DNA from: Gemmatimonadota bacterium
Lineage (GTDB): Bacteria > Gemmatimonadota > Gemmatimonadetes > Longimicrobiales > Gaopeijiaceae
Reading direction: 5' to 3'
Length of the DNA stretch: 64,000 nt
NCBI GenBank assembly: GCA_022823145.1
Contig: JAJDXS010000064.1
Coordinates: forward strand, 43,356 to 107,355
This document shows, one piece after another, positions 17,514 through 27,008 of the stretch (its first letter is position 1; each line of letters starts with the position of its first letter). Both the position numbers and the translations under genes were made by a program. Under the pieces are notes generated by a model. The model made no database searches. It worked only from the letters and a program-made list of their open reading frames with translations, and was not told where the DNA came from.

Positions 17514-18066
17514 CGAAAACGGGATCCGTCCCAGAGTCGCTCTCGGCCTCGATGCGCGCCGAGACGTACGCGCGCAGGCGTTCGGCCGTCTCCCGGCCGA
17601 GGCCACGGATCTTGTGACCCCCTCCGCCGGCGGGGAAGACGGACAGGTTGGCCAGGCCGAACCGGCGGTCGAGCGGCGTGCTGTCGGTCTTTGTGTGCTG
17701 AACCCGGTTGAAGGGGATCGCCCGCACTGACCGCCACAGCACGCCGGACCTGTACAGGATGTCCCTGTCCCGGACCGCATAGCCGTGGCGAGGGACCGCA
17801 ATGGCCGGCCAGGCAAGCGCCCAGAATGAAAGGGCGGCGAAGACGCTCCAGGCGATCACCGGCAGCCAGGGGGCGGCCCTGAACAGCGCCGCGAGTCCCC
17901 CTGTCGCGAGGGCGTAGTGCACTCCACCTCCGATTCCGGCAAACACGGAGAAGCGGATCAGCGTACCCAGCTGCAGGCGCCTGACGAAGCGGGGGTGGAG
18001 GGCCTGCCAGTCGAGCTGCTCTGCCGTGGGGAGTGCGTCGGGCGGGACCTGGGGATTGACGAACAT
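17500..18066 (-). CDS. Small PH-domain membrane protein (YdbS-like)
   Basis: 188 residues from ATG 18066. Two membrane helices (about residues 32-50 and 60-90) are followed by one bPH2 domain: YAVRDRDILYRSGVLWRSV, then IPFNRVQHTKTDSTPLDRRF, which is the family signature. The C-terminal stretch LSVFPAGGGGHKIRGLGRE completes the fold. Its stop lies inside the start region of the larger PH protein, so the two form the usual YdbS-YdbT unit. Divergent from the amidase gene, sharing a 55-base control region. No clear ribosome site is visible upstream of the ATG. Confidence 0.85.
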   Translation of the reverse strand: MFVNPQVPPDALPTAEQLDWQALHPRFVRRLQLGTLIRFSVFAGIGGGVHYALATGGLAALFRAAPWLPVIAWSVFAALSFWALAWPAIAVPRHGYAVRDRDILYRSGVLWRSVRAIPFNRVQHTKTDSTPLDRRFGLANLSVFPAGGGGHKIRGLGRETAERLRAYVSARIEAESDSGTDPVFGEPA

Positions 18067-18121
18067 GTCGTGACTCAACAAGTAACGGTGTGACCAGCTT
18101 CGGTGGGGTAGGAGGTGGAAA

Positions 18122-19627
18122 ATGACCCGGGACGAATATACCCGCCACGACGCGACGGGGCTCGCCGCACTCGTGAGAGCGCGCGAAGTGACGCCACTGG
18201 AGCTGATTGAGGTGGCTGTGGAGCGACTCGAACGCGTCAACCCGGAGATCAACGCGGTCGTCTACCGCATGGACGACGAGGCCAGGACGCTGGCGCCCTC
18301 CGTTGACCGGAACGCGGTCTTTGCCGGCGTGCCATTCCTGGCGAAGGACCTGCAGAGCGGCTACGCCGGACACCCGACATCGGGAGGGAGCCGCGTGGCC
18401 GAACAGTTGGTGGTAGAGGAAGACACCGAACTGGTCCGGCGGGTCCGAGCCACGGGCGTTTCCATCCTGGGCAAGACCAACACGCCCGAGTTCGGGTTGC
18501 TGCCGTATACGGAGCCGGAGCTATGGGGTCCTTGCCGCAATCCGTGGGCGCTCGATCGCATCCCCGGGGGATCGAGCGGGGGCTCGGCCGCGGCGGTGGC
18601 GGCGGGTATCGTGCCGATTGCCGGGGGTGGGGACGGTGCGGGGTCGATACGCATGCCTGCGTCGTGTTGCGGGCTGTTCGGGCTGAAGCCGACCCGTGGA
18701 CGGATTCCACCCGGGCCGCGAGATGCCGAGCCGTGGCGCGGATCGGTGACCGAGCACGTGCTCACCCGCTCGGTGCGGGACAGCGCCGCGATGCTCGACG
18801 CCACCCACGGCCCCGAACCGGGCGCACCGTACAGGATCGCGCCGCCGGACGGCCGGTTCATCGCCCAGGTGGACACCGATCCCGGACGCCTGCGCATCGC
18901 GTGGACGACCGCACCGTTGATGGGCTCGGCCGCCGCCCACCCGGACTGTGTGCAGGCAGTCGTCGACACAGTCAGCCTGCTGAAGCAACTCGGGCACCAC
19001 GTCACCGAGGCCACGCCGCGCATTGACGGCAAGGCCTTCGCACGCGCATTCATGTACATGGTCGCAGGCGAAGTGGGTGCGGAATTCGAGGACCTCGGAC
19101 GGGTTCTGGGACGGTCACCACGCCGAACGGAACTGGAACCATTGACCTGGGCGCTCGGACTGGTGTCGCGGGCGGTTTCGGCCCGCGAGCTCGCTGCTTC
19201 CCTGCGCCTGCTTGAGCGCTGCGGCAAGGCCGTCGGCCGGTTCTTCACCGACTACGACGTCCTGGTGACGCCCACGGTCGCCACGCCGCCGCCAAGGATC
19301 GGCGCGCTGCCGCCGAGCCGCTCTGAGCACCTCCAGCTTCGGCTGATGGGCGCAATCGGGTCGGGACGCCTGGTGAAGGCCGGCCGGCTGCTGGAGCGCA
19401 TCGCTGACAGCGCGTTCGAGTACACCCCTTGGACGCCGGTCTTCAACATCAGCGGCCAGCCGGCCATGTCGGTGCCGCTGCATTGGAACGCGGCAAGACT
19501 CCCGGTCGGCGTACACTTCGTGGCCGGGGCCGGGGACGAGGCCGCACTCCTGCGGCTCGCCGGACAGCTTGAGCGGGAACGCCCTTGGTTCGACCGCATC
19601 CCGGAGGTCGTGCCACGGCCGCAGTAA
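18122..19627 (+). CDS. Amidase-signature family amidase
   Basis: 501 residues, typical length. The Ser-cisSer-Lys triad is complete: Lys in GVPFLAKDLQ (near residue 74), the first Ser in PGGSSGGSAAAVAAG (near 155) and the nucleophile region GGGDGAGSIRMPAS (near 178). Overall it resembles the NylA (6-aminohexanoate cyclic-dimer hydrolase)/AtzF-like branch rather than GatA, since it lacks neighbouring gatB/C and the Asp-tRNA context. It hydrolyses an amide of unknown identity in the cytoplasm (no signal peptide). Start ATG 18122 has an excellent ribosome site (AGGAGGTGG, 4-5 bases before). Followed after 71 bases by the esterase gene in the same direction. Confidence 0.92.
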   Translation: MTRDEYTRHDATGLAALVRAREVTPLELIEVAVERLERVNPEINAVVYRMDDEARTLAPSVDRNAVFAGVPFLAKDLQSGYAGHPTSGGSRVAEQLVVEEDTELVRRVRATGVSILGKTNTPEFGLLPYTEPELWGPCRNPWALDRIPGGSSGGSAAAVAAGIVPIAGGGDGAGSIRMPASCCGLFGLKPTRGRIPPGPRDAEPWRGSVTEHVLTRSVRDSAAMLDATHGPEPGAPYRIAPPDGRFIAQVDTDPGRLRIAWTTAPLMGSAAAHPDCVQAVVDTVSLLKQLGHHVTEATPRIDGKAFARAFMYMVAGEVGAEFEDLGRVLGRSPRRTELEPLTWALGLVSRAVSARELAASLRLLERCGKAVGRFFTDYDVLVTPTVATPPPRIGALPPSRSEHLQLRLMGAIGSGRLVKAGRLLERIADSAFEYTPWTPVFNISGQPAMSVPLHWNAARLPVGVHFVAGAGDEAALLRLAGQLERERPWFDRIPEVVPRPQ

Positions 19628-19698
19628 GGCCGACCCTTGCCGCTCGTCCACGCCCCGCCGCAGTATCTCCCTTCACCAGCAGCCTCCGGAGGGACCCC

Positions 19699-21471
19699 AT
19701 GCGCGCACCATACTCGCCCGTCCGCTCGACCACGCGCTCCACTGCACGAATCGCAGCCGTCGCCTGTCTCACTGCAGCAGCCGCGACCTGCCAGCCCGCC
19801 GCCCAGGCCCCCGGCCCGCAAGACGCAGCCCCCGCCCAGCTCCGCATCGAGGTCACCCACGACGCCGCGCTCCACGACGGCCCCCTGACCGGCCGCCTGT
19901 ACACGGTCTTCGCGCCGTCCAACGACCCCGAGCCGCGCATCGCCGGCTACAACTCGGCCCGCCAGCGCAACGGCGAGGTGCCGTTCTTCAGCGCCGACGT
20001 CGAACAGGCGGCCCCCGGCGATGCCATGGTCATCGACGCGGGCGCGGACGGCTATCCCTACCGGCGCCTGGGCGGCCTCCCCGCGGGCGACTACTGGGTG
20101 CAGGCGATCCTCCACGTGTACACGCAGTACGAACGCGCCGACGGACACACGATCTGGGCGCCCCAGGACCAGTGGGAGGGGCAGCGCTGGGCCTTCTCGC
20201 CGGGCAACTACTTCAGCGAGCCTCGGCGGGTCCGGATCGATCCCGCTAGCGACGACGTGATCAGTTTCGAGCTCACCGGCGAGATCCCGCCGATCGAGGT
20301 GCCCGCCGACACGGAATGGGTGAAGCGCATCAGGATCCAGAGCGAGATCCTGTCCGAGTGGTGGGGCCACCCCATGTACCTGGGCGCGGTCGTGCTGCTG
20401 CCGCGCGGCTTCGACGAGAACCCGGACATGCGCTACCCGCTCGTGATCGAGGAGGGCCATTTCCAGTTGGACCCCGTCTTCGGGTTCACCACCGAGCCGC
20501 CCACCGGCGAAGCGCTGTTCTCGCAGATGCGGCGCGAGGCGGGTGGCTTGCGCGAGTCGGGCTACGAATTCGCGCAGGCGTGGATGGGTGACGACTTCCC
20601 ACGCGTGGTCGCGGTCATTTTGCAGCACCCTACGCCCTACTTCGACGACTCCTACGGCCTCAACTCGGCCAACAACGGACCCTACGGCGACGCCATCCAC
20701 GAAGAGCTGATCCCGTACATCGAGGAGAACTTCCGGCTGATCGGCGAGCCATACGCGCGCGTCATGACCGGCGGTTCGACCGGCGGCTGGATCTCGCTCG
20801 CCAAGATGCTGCACTACCCCACCTACTACGGCGGCACGTGGACCTACTACCCCGATCCGATCGACTTCCGGCGCTACCAGCTGGTGAACATCTACGAGGA
20901 CGAGAGCGCGTTCATCGTGCCGGGGTCGGTGCCGGGCGCGCCCGAGCGCATGTTCCAGCGGACGGTCGAGGGCCAACCAGTGGGCAGCAACCGCCAGATC
21001 AGCCAGCTGGAGGTGGCGCAGGGCTCGCGGGGGCGGGGCGCCGGACAGCTCGACGCCTGGCATGCGGCCTACGGGCCCACCGACGAGGACGGCTATCCGA
21101 AGCGGCTGTGGGACCTGGACACCGGCATCATCGACCGCGAGGTGGCGTACTACATGCGGGACAACGGCTACGATCTGCGGCACTACGCCGAGGAGAACTG
21201 GCCCGTGATCGGGCCCGACCTGGTCGGCAAGATCAGGATCTACAACCCCGAGATGGACCACTTCTACCTGCCGTACGCGGTCTACCTGATGGAGGAGTTC
21301 CTCGAGAGCACGACCGATCCCTACTACGCCGGCGAGTTCATCCACGGCGCCCCGATGAAGGGTCACGGCTGGTCCCCCTTCACGAACGCCGATCTCGTGC
21401 GCCAGATGGCGGCGCATGTGGCCGACAATGCGCCCGAGGGGACGTCGACCGCGTGGATGGAGGGGCGTTAG
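19699..21471 (+). CDS. Exported esterase-like alpha/beta hydrolase
   Basis: 590 residues from ATG 19699, with GGAGG just upstream. A signal peptide (ARIAAVACLTAAAATC) ends in a possible lipobox Cys. Residues about 50-190 form a beta domain with LPAGDYWVQAILHVY. The second half is an esterase-D/enterochelin-esterase-like hydrolase: YPLVIEEGHFQLDP, EELIPYIEENFRLI, then the nucleophile motif MTGGSTGGW near residue 360; a late GAPMKGHGWSPF may hold the catalytic His. The substrate is unknown. Its distance of 71 bases from the amidase suggests possible cotranscription. Pairing of an amidase with an exported esterase is suggestive of scavenging only. Confidence 0.8.
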   Translation: MRAPYSPVRSTTRSTARIAAVACLTAAAATCQPAAQAPGPQDAAPAQLRIEVTHDAALHDGPLTGRLYTVFAPSNDPEPRIAGYNSARQRNGEVPFFSADVEQAAPGDAMVIDAGADGYPYRRLGGLPAGDYWVQAILHVYTQYERADGHTIWAPQDQWEGQRWAFSPGNYFSEPRRVRIDPASDDVISFELTGEIPPIEVPADTEWVKRIRIQSEILSEWWGHPMYLGAVVLLPRGFDENPDMRYPLVIEEGHFQLDPVFGFTTEPPTGEALFSQMRREAGGLRESGYEFAQAWMGDDFPRVVAVILQHPTPYFDDSYGLNSANNGPYGDAIHEELIPYIEENFRLIGEPYARVMTGGSTGGWISLAKMLHYPTYYGGTWTYYPDPIDFRRYQLVNIYEDESAFIVPGSVPGAPERMFQRTVEGQPVGSNRQISQLEVAQGSRGRGAGQLDAWHAAYGPTDEDGYPKRLWDLDTGIIDREVAYYMRDNGYDLRHYAEENWPVIGPDLVGKIRIYNPEMDHFYLPYAVYLMEEFLESTTDPYYAGEFIHGAPMKGHGWSPFTNADLVRQMAAHVADNAPEGTSTAWMEGR

Positions 21472-21846
21472 AGGGAGCTTTTGGGGTAGGAGGGCGGCGG
21501 CGCGGGGTGCGGCTGGGTCGGCTTGCCCGCTGCGGCCGGGGCCTCACCCGGGGTGCCTGCCAGAGGTGTGCTCCTGTGCCGTGTGGCTCATAGTTCATTT
21601 TACGCGCTAAACTGTACTAACGCTGACACGAGTGCAGGAGCTCTAGAGGTTGGCGGGAAATGGGGTAGGCGAGCGCTTTCGTGTGGCTGACCGACGAAAG
21701 CGGATCGTCGGGATCGCAGGGCATCCCGGCGTACCGGAGTAGAAGCTACACCTTATCGTCCAGCCGATCCGACGGGTCCGGTGGCTGGCCGCCACGCCGT
21801 CGCAACAGGCGCCGCGCGGCATCCGCCTCTCGACGATCTTCCCAAG
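21472..21846. other. Convergent intergenic region, no gene seen
   Basis: 375 bases between the ends of two convergent genes. It includes a short A/T-richer patch (about 21590-21640), unusual in this genome, but no domain-bearing frame, no clear hairpin with a T-run and no RNA gene that I recognise. Confidence 0.45.
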
Positions 21847-22536
21847 TCAGCTCCCGAGCCGGTAGTGCAGCCCGGCGACGAGCGACGACGCGATGCCCAA
21901 CCAGGGATCCAGCCCGTAACCGATCAGGTCTCTCATGTCTGGGCCGTACCGATAGTCGAGAGACAGGTCGAGGCTGGGGGACACCTGGATCCCTGCACCG
22001 GCGCCGACGACCAGTCGCCAATCGGAACTGAGGTAGGCTGTTGAGCAATCCTGCACACCACCATGCGAGACGCTCTGCCTCCGGCATTTGACCGGAATGC
22101 CCCACGTGGGGCCGAGGACGAAGCGGACATCAAGCCGGTCGCCCGCCGGGATCCGTGCCTGCCCGAGCACGGAGAGGTCGATGTAGTCGTACAGGCGGTG
22201 CACGGTTTCGGCTTCGTGCGTCTCCAGCATGTGCGGCAGGACGCACGGTGGGGTGGCCCAGGTCCGCGCATGTCGTTGTGCGGGGAAGGTGGTTTCCTCC
22301 TTGGGGCGCGCCACGCACCGTTCGACGCCGCCCTGCTTGTACCCACCGCCGAGCTGCACCCCGAAGTACTCGTTCAGGGCGGTGTGTGCGGTGAGGCCAA
22401 TCGCTGCCCGGCGAAACGTCTCACGGGCGTCGATCTCCGGCCAGTGCGGCCCCGCACTGATCCCGACTTCCGTGATAGGGGGTCGCAGGATTGCGCCGAA
22501 CAACGCCATGACGACGATGCCTGGGAGTCTATCCAT
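21847..22536 (-). CDS. Outer-membrane beta-barrel protein of the sulfite-oxidase operon
   Basis: 229 residues from ATG 22536. A signal peptide (MDRLPGIVVMALFGAILRPP) is followed by alternating amphipathic strands (ALNEYFGVQLGGGYKQGG, DYIDLSVLGQARIPAGDRLDVRFVLGPTWGI, SLDLSLDYRYG) and a final strand ASSLVAGLHYRLGS, as in OprW/OmpA-like small barrels. Four Cys in the middle could form disulfides in loops. Its start overlaps the end of the cytochrome gene by 8 bases, so it is the third gene of that operon. It may admit a substrate or only be carried along; nothing in it identifies a ligand. Confidence 0.78.
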   Translation of the reverse strand: MDRLPGIVVMALFGAILRPPITEVGISAGPHWPEIDARETFRRAAIGLTAHTALNEYFGVQLGGGYKQGGVERCVARPKEETTFPAQRHARTWATPPCVLPHMLETHEAETVHRLYDYIDLSVLGQARIPAGDRLDVRFVLGPTWGIPVKCRRQSVSHGGVQDCSTAYLSSDWRLVVGAGAGIQVSPSLDLSLDYRYGPDMRDLIGYGLDPWLGIASSLVAGLHYRLGS

Positions 22537-22924
22537 CGCTCGTTCCTGCCGCCGATCCCAGCCTCGTCGAATCCGGCAGCGGCCACGCATCGCCGCCTCC
22601 GGGCACCATTGCGCGGCTCTCGATCAGATACCGGAGAATCGCGTCATACTCGTTGTCCGGAAGGCTGCCGGGCGCCTCGTGGGGCATGGCCACCCTCAGG
22701 TAGCGGTCGAGTTGCCCGACCGTCGAATACGCGGCCAGGACGCCGGGCGTGACGGCGGCACCGATCCCGTTCGGCACGTCGTGACAGTAGCTGCAGCGCA
22801 CTGTGTACGCCCACTCGCCATCGACTGCGGCGGACTCGGGAGCCTCGGAGTCGGTAGAACAGCCGGCGAGCCAGGCGACCGCGGCGATCAGCAGGCCACG
22901 CCGGAGACCTCCGGCGGCATTCAC
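22529..22924 (-). CDS. Monoheme c-type cytochrome lipoprotein, likely electron acceptor of the sulfite oxidase
   Basis: 131 residues from GTG 22924, which overlaps the stop of the molybdoenzyme gene as GTGA. The leader LLIAAVAWLAGC is a lipobox (Cys22). One heme site C44-S-Y-C47-H48 is present, with M80 (RVAMPHEAPG) as the probable sixth ligand. Similar small cytochromes (SorB-like, or Cytochrome_CBB3 domain) take electrons from periplasmic sulfite dehydrogenase. The open frame extends far upstream through the previous gene but has no separate content. The lipid anchor would hold it on the membrane next to its partner. Confidence 0.87.
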   Translation of the reverse strand: MNAAGGLRRGLLIAAVAWLAGCSTDSEAPESAAVDGEWAYTVRCSYCHDVPNGIGAAVTPGVLAAYSTVGQLDRYLRVAMPHEAPGSLPDNEYDAILRYLIESRAMVPGGGDAWPLPDSTRLGSAAGTSDG

Positions 22925-24144
22925 ACCACCTCGACGGGGTGCGGCAGCGCCACGTTCAGCAGGTAGCCCTTCTCGTTGTAGAAGCCTTCCAGCGGCTGGG
23001 TGTCGCCCGACGCGTCGGTGGCGCGCGTTCGCAGGACGTTTTCGCCCGTCGCTGCGTCCCACTCGAACTCGAAGCGGCTCCAGGCGTAGGGATGGTCCGC
23101 CGACGCCCCGATCAGCCGCGCTTCGGCCCAAGGTCCGTCGTTCGCACTCCACTCCACCCTTGCCACCGGTCCTCGCGGGGAGTAGGCGAACCCTCTCAAC
23201 CTGTGCGTCCCGGCGCCGAGCCGGGCCGGGCGCGGCAGCGCCAGCGCGCTCTTCACGCTGCCGATCGTGATCGGGGCGCCATCGGCGGGCGCGTACCGGT
23301 CCGCGGGCCACTCCTCGCCCACCAGCACGTACGACGACGTGTTCGCCCGCACCCACACCTTCTCGGTCGCCACCTCGACGCGCCCCACCCACTTCACGCT
23401 GGACGACCCCACCCACCCGGGAACCACCGCGCGCACGGGGAACCCGTGATCGGGCGGCAGCGGCTCGCCGTTCATGGTGAGCGCCAGGATCGTGGCCGGG
23501 TCGAGCGCCTTCGCCATCGGCATCGGGCGCTCCCACGCGCCGTCGTCGAGCCCGATCACGTTCACCTCGAGCGCGTCGTCGCGCACACCCGCGACCGCCA
23601 GCACGTCGGCGAGGCCGGGACCGGTCCACTCGGCGCACCCGATCGCGCCCGTGCCCCACTGGCTGCCAGCCGCCGTGCGCCCCGTGACGGACTGGAAGAA
23701 GCCGCGCCAGTTCCCCGCACACTCGATGTACGCGATCAGGGTCTGGCTGGGCAGCGCGCGCAGGTCGTCGAGCGTCAGCTGCACCTCACCGCTGGCGCCG
23801 GGCCCGCCCACCGACAGCACATACGTCGCCGGGTCGATCACCGGCGTAGGCGCGTGGTTGCGCACGAAAAAGAGGTCGTTCGGCGTGAGGAAGCCGTCGA
23901 GGTCCTCCAGCCGCGTCTCCAGGTTGGTGCCGTGCTGGACGAACCGGGACGGGTCCTTCACCCAGATTCCTGCCGCGGCGTCACCCCCGCCTCCCGCGCC
24001 CGCCCCGGGTGCCACGCCCGAGCCCGTGCCGGACCCCGAACCGCCGTCGCTCGCGCCCTCCGGCGCACACGCGGCCGCGCCCACTCCCGCCGCCATCAGC
24101 GCCAGGGCCTCTCTTCGGTTCACCAACGCCGCTCTCCTGTTCAC
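22921..24144 (-). CDS. Periplasmic sulfite oxidase-like molybdopterin enzyme (SorA/SoxC type)
   Basis: 407 residues from GTG 24144, picked because AAGGAGG lies directly before it; the GTG at 24171 has no such site. The leader VNRREALALMAAGVGAAAC is a Tat-type signal, followed by a Gly/Ser/Ala-rich linker (residues 30-58). The Moco domain has FFVRNHAPTP and the molybdenum-ligating C142 in YIECAGNWR, then GAIGCAEWTG and PDHGFPVRAVVPGW; the C-terminal third is the Mo-co dimerisation domain (VEWSANDGPWAEARL). No heme or YedY-specific motif is present. Such enzymes oxidise sulfite, passing electrons to a cytochrome c, which is the next gene. Substrate could also be another S- or N-oxide; sulfite is the best guess. 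Confidence 0.88.
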   Translation of the reverse strand: MNRRAALVNRREALALMAAGVGAAACAPEGASDGGSGSGTGSGVAPGAGAGGGGDAAAGIWVKDPSRFVQHGTNLETRLEDLDGFLTPNDLFFVRNHAPTPVIDPATYVLSVGGPGASGEVQLTLDDLRALPSQTLIAYIECAGNWRGFFQSVTGRTAAGSQWGTGAIGCAEWTGPGLADVLAVAGVRDDALEVNVIGLDDGAWERPMPMAKALDPATILALTMNGEPLPPDHGFPVRAVVPGWVGSSSVKWVGRVEVATEKVWVRANTSSYVLVGEEWPADRYAPADGAPITIGSVKSALALPRPARLGAGTHRLRGFAYSPRGPVARVEWSANDGPWAEARLIGASADHPYAWSRFEFEWDAATGENVLRTRATDASGDTQPLEGFYNEKGYLLNVALPHPVEVV

Positions 24145-24332
24145 AAGCACCTCCTTGGCACTGACCGGCACTTCCCGTCGTTCGAGGACCGTCCGCTCGT
24201 GCCGCTGAGGTTAGAGGCGCCCGCGCGGACGAGCAACGGGAACGCCCCCCTAGCCCGCCGCGCCCTGCCGCCACAACTTGACACGGTGCGCTGTCGCGCC
24301 CGGACCCATGCCTGTGCAGTCGGAGGTGCCCG

Positions 24333-24956
24333 ATGTCCAACCGCCCGTCCCGCCTGACCCGCCACGGCCTGCTCACGCTGGCCACCCTGCCGCTGCTCGC
24401 CGCGCTCGCCGCCCCCGCCGCCGCCCAGCGCATACGCGAGTACGCGACCATCGACTCGCTCCGGCATATCCAGTCGGTCGAGCCCCGCATGGGCCCGCCC
24501 GGCACCGTAGTCGATGTTTACACCGAAAACCTGCCGCCCCAGGCGAAGATCCACGTCGGAGTCGGCGCGATGCGGGCCGGTTTCGAGGCCCTCGCCGAAG
24601 GCACGCAGGAGATCTGGGGCGAGGTTTCGGCGACTGTGAAGGTCCCGCGCTACGCCAATTGGCAGCGCCCGCTCGTCTTCATCGTCTTCAACGGTGTCTT
24701 CAGCCCGATCGGCATCTCGGACCCGTTCCACGTGACCGACGAAAACGGGATGGTGCAGCGCACAGGCCGGATCACCGACGAGGGGCTAGGATGCGTCACA
24801 CTGCGCGACAACGACCAGTACGTCTACGCGCTCAACGGAGACCTCGGGGATCTGGAACCCGGAGACGAGGTGGTCGTCGAAGGCTCCATCAGCCTCTCCG
24901 GTCCGTGCGGAGGTGCCGACGCGATCGAGGTGGTTGATTGGAGGAAGACCGGCTGA
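24333..24956 (+). CDS. Secreted protein of unknown function with an IPT-like and a C-terminal OB-like domain
   Basis: 207 residues. Signal peptide HGLLTLATLPLLAALAAPAAAQ, so periplasmic or secreted. Residues about 45-135 read SVEPRMGPPGTVVDVYTENLP and later RPLVFIVFNGVFSPIGIS, the wording of an IPT/TIG immunoglobulin-like fold. The last 70 residues (GCVTLRDNDQYVYALNGDLG, DLEPGDEVVVEGSI) resemble a small beta-barrel found in bacterial secreted proteins. I do not recognise a specific family function. Divergent from the sulfite oxidase operon with a 188-base gap; ends 69 bases before the next gene. Confidence 0.78.
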   Translation: MSNRPSRLTRHGLLTLATLPLLAALAAPAAAQRIREYATIDSLRHIQSVEPRMGPPGTVVDVYTENLPPQAKIHVGVGAMRAGFEALAEGTQEIWGEVSATVKVPRYANWQRPLVFIVFNGVFSPIGISDPFHVTDENGMVQRTGRITDEGLGCVTLRDNDQYVYALNGDLGDLEPGDEVVVEGSISLSGPCGGADAIEVVDWRKTG

Positions 24957-25025
24957 GTCCACGCTGCCCGCCGGCCGGCACGGGCCTGCCGGCCGATACA
25001 CAACAGTCAGGAAGGAATGATCCCG

Positions 25026-27008
25026 ATGCGAAGCACTGCAGTCTGTGTGCCCCCTATCCTCCTCATCGCGCTCGGCGCGGCCTGCACGGGTCCGGACTCG
25101 GGCGCCGGCCGGCCCGTAAGCTCCACTGCGGGCAGCCTGGTGCCCGGTGGCAGCGCCACCCACACTCTCGACCTCGGTGCCGGCATGTTCGTGCACGGCG
25201 AGGTGGACCAGCAGAGCGTCGACGTGGCCGTCACGGTGACCGACCCGTCCGGCGAAACGGTGCGCGAAGTGGATGGGCGCACGCGCGGCCTCGAGTCGTT
25301 CAACTTCGAGACGGAAGCAGCCGGCACCTACGTGGTGACGGTCGCGGCGGACGACGACGACGCGGGAGAATACGAATTCCGGGTCATCCGCTCGGAGCCG
25401 GTTGCGACCGACCCCGTCGAGCGGCTCGACCAGCTGATGAGCCCCTGGGACGGCGATGACCGTGCCGGTGCGATCGCGGCGGTGGTGGACAACGGCGAAC
25501 TGGTGCACGTGCACAGCGTCGGGATGGCCAACCTGTCGCACGGCGTTCCGTGGCAGCGCGGGACGATCTCCAACATCGGCTCGGTCAGCAAGCAGTTCAC
25601 CGCGATGGGGCTCCTGGTCCTGGAGGGGCGCGGCGAGATCTCGCTCGACGACGACATCCGCGAGTACATCCCGGAGCTTCCCGATTTCGGCGAGCCCATC
25701 ACCCCGAGGCAGCTTCTCAACCACACCAGCGGCTACCGCGAGATCTACAACCTCATGCGGATCGACGGGTTCGGCGGCGAGGACACCTTCACCCGCGAAC
25801 ACGCGATCACCGTGGTGCAGCGGCAGCCCGAACTGCAGAACCGTCCCCACACCGAGTGGAACTACAACAACACCGGCTTCATCCTGCTCTCACTACTAGT
25901 GGAGCGTGTTTCCGGCCAGTCGTTCGCGGACTACATGCGGGAGAGCGTCTTCGAGCCCGTGGGGATGACCGACACCCGCATGAAGATGGTGCAGGGGGAA
26001 CTGATCCCGGGGAGCGCGCAGGGCTATACGCCCGCCGAGGGCGGCGGGTACAGGACGACGCGCGACCTGCCCGCGTCCGCCGGCGCGGGAGGCGTCTACA
26101 CAACCGTCGACGATCTGCACCGCTGGCTCCTCAACTTCCCCGACCCCGCGCTGGGCGGACCCGCGGCCATCGAGGCCATGACCACGACGGCCGTGCTCGA
26201 GTCGGGAGATTCGACCGGCTACGGGCTGGGACTCGGGCTCGGCGAGCTTGGGGGACGGACGCTGTACTCGCACACTGGAGGCGACGTGTCGCACCGGGCC
26301 TACCTCGGCTATCTGCCCGCGCTTGAGAGCGGCGTGATCCTGATGAGCAACCACGCCGCCTTCAACCTGGGACTCGGGCCGCAGGTCGCCCGCCTTTTCT
26401 TCGGCGACGAGCTGGAGCCCGAGGAGGAGGAGCCGGTGGCGGCGGAGGCCGAGGGCACGATGTCCGACGAGCGCAAGCAGGCGATCGCCGGCGACTGGGT
26501 GCTGGAGACACAGGGCCTGACGATCCCGATGACGGTGTCCGTGGACGACGGCGACGTCTACATCGAGTTCACCGGACAGGACCGGACTGCCGCACAGACG
26601 ACCTCCGACTCGACGGTGACGATTGCCGCGGCCGACGCCAACTTCACCTTCCGCACCGAGCCCGACGGGAGCGTGACGTCGGGGGTGGCGACTCAGGGAG
26701 GCATCGAGTTGACGATGCGGCGTGCGGAGAGGACAACCCTGACGGCGGCGGACCTGCAGGGCTACGCCGGCCGCTACTTCAGCGAAGAGCTGGAGGCGAC
26801 CATGCACATCGCGGTCGAGGACGGCGGCCTTGTCCTCCACCAGTTGGGCCAGTCCCCGCAACCGCTGAGCCCGGTGGGCGGCGACAGCTTCTCCGCCGAG
26901 GTCTTCCACCTCAACGAGGTCACGTTCGAGCGCGCCGCGAACGGCAGGGTGACGGGCTTTACCGTTTCGAACGGCCGGACGCGGGGGGTGCTGTTCGAGA
27001 AGATGTGA
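25026..27008 (+). CDS. Serine hydrolase lipoprotein, class C beta-lactamase family
   Basis: 660 residues from ATG 25026: AGGAAGGA lies about 9 bases before this ATG, while the ATG at 25017 touches it, so the inner start is preferred. Lipobox LGAAC with Cys20. Residues 35-125 are a PPC-like beta domain. The S12 domain spans about 135-470: S186-V-S-K189, WNYNNTGF (YxN) and LYSHTGGDVSH. After it come an acidic linker (EPEEEEPVAAEAEG) and a lipocalin-like domain pair ending in VTGFTVSNGRTRGVLFEKM, often seen after S12 in these phyla. Likely an envelope peptidase or esterase; a true beta-lactamase is not implied. Probably monocistronic. Confidence 0.9.
   Translation: MRSTAVCVPPILLIALGAACTGPDSGAGRPVSSTAGSLVPGGSATHTLDLGAGMFVHGEVDQQSVDVAVTVTDPSGETVREVDGRTRGLESFNFETEAAGTYVVTVAADDDDAGEYEFRVIRSEPVATDPVERLDQLMSPWDGDDRAGAIAAVVDNGELVHVHSVGMANLSHGVPWQRGTISNIGSVSKQFTAMGLLVLEGRGEISLDDDIREYIPELPDFGEPITPRQLLNHTSGYREIYNLMRIDGFGGEDTFTREHAITVVQRQPELQNRPHTEWNYNNTGFILLSLLVERVSGQSFADYMRESVFEPVGMTDTRMKMVQGELIPGSAQGYTPAEGGGYRTTRDLPASAGAGGVYTTVDDLHRWLLNFPDPALGGPAAIEAMTTTAVLESGDSTGYGLGLGLGELGGRTLYSHTGGDVSHRAYLGYLPALESGVILMSNHAAFNLGLGPQVARLFFGDELEPEEEEPVAAEAEGTMSDERKQAIAGDWVLETQGLTIPMTVSVDDGDVYIEFTGQDRTAAQTTSDSTVTIAAADANFTFRTEPDGSVTSGVATQGGIELTMRRAERTTLTAADLQGYAGRYFSEELEATMHIAVEDGGLVLHQLGQSPQPLSPVGGDSFSAEVFHLNEVTFERAANGRVTGFTVSNGRTRGVLFEKM

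Noticed and set aside
21746..22105. Short minus-strand frame ending in an Arg/Asp-rich tail beyond the barrel gene
   Set aside because: It is the barrel gene read in another frame and then intergenic sequence; no domain.
24000..24070. Gly/Ser/Ala repeats in the sulfite oxidase N-terminus as a tandem repeat
   Set aside because: Simple low-complexity linker between the signal and the enzyme; not a genomic repeat.
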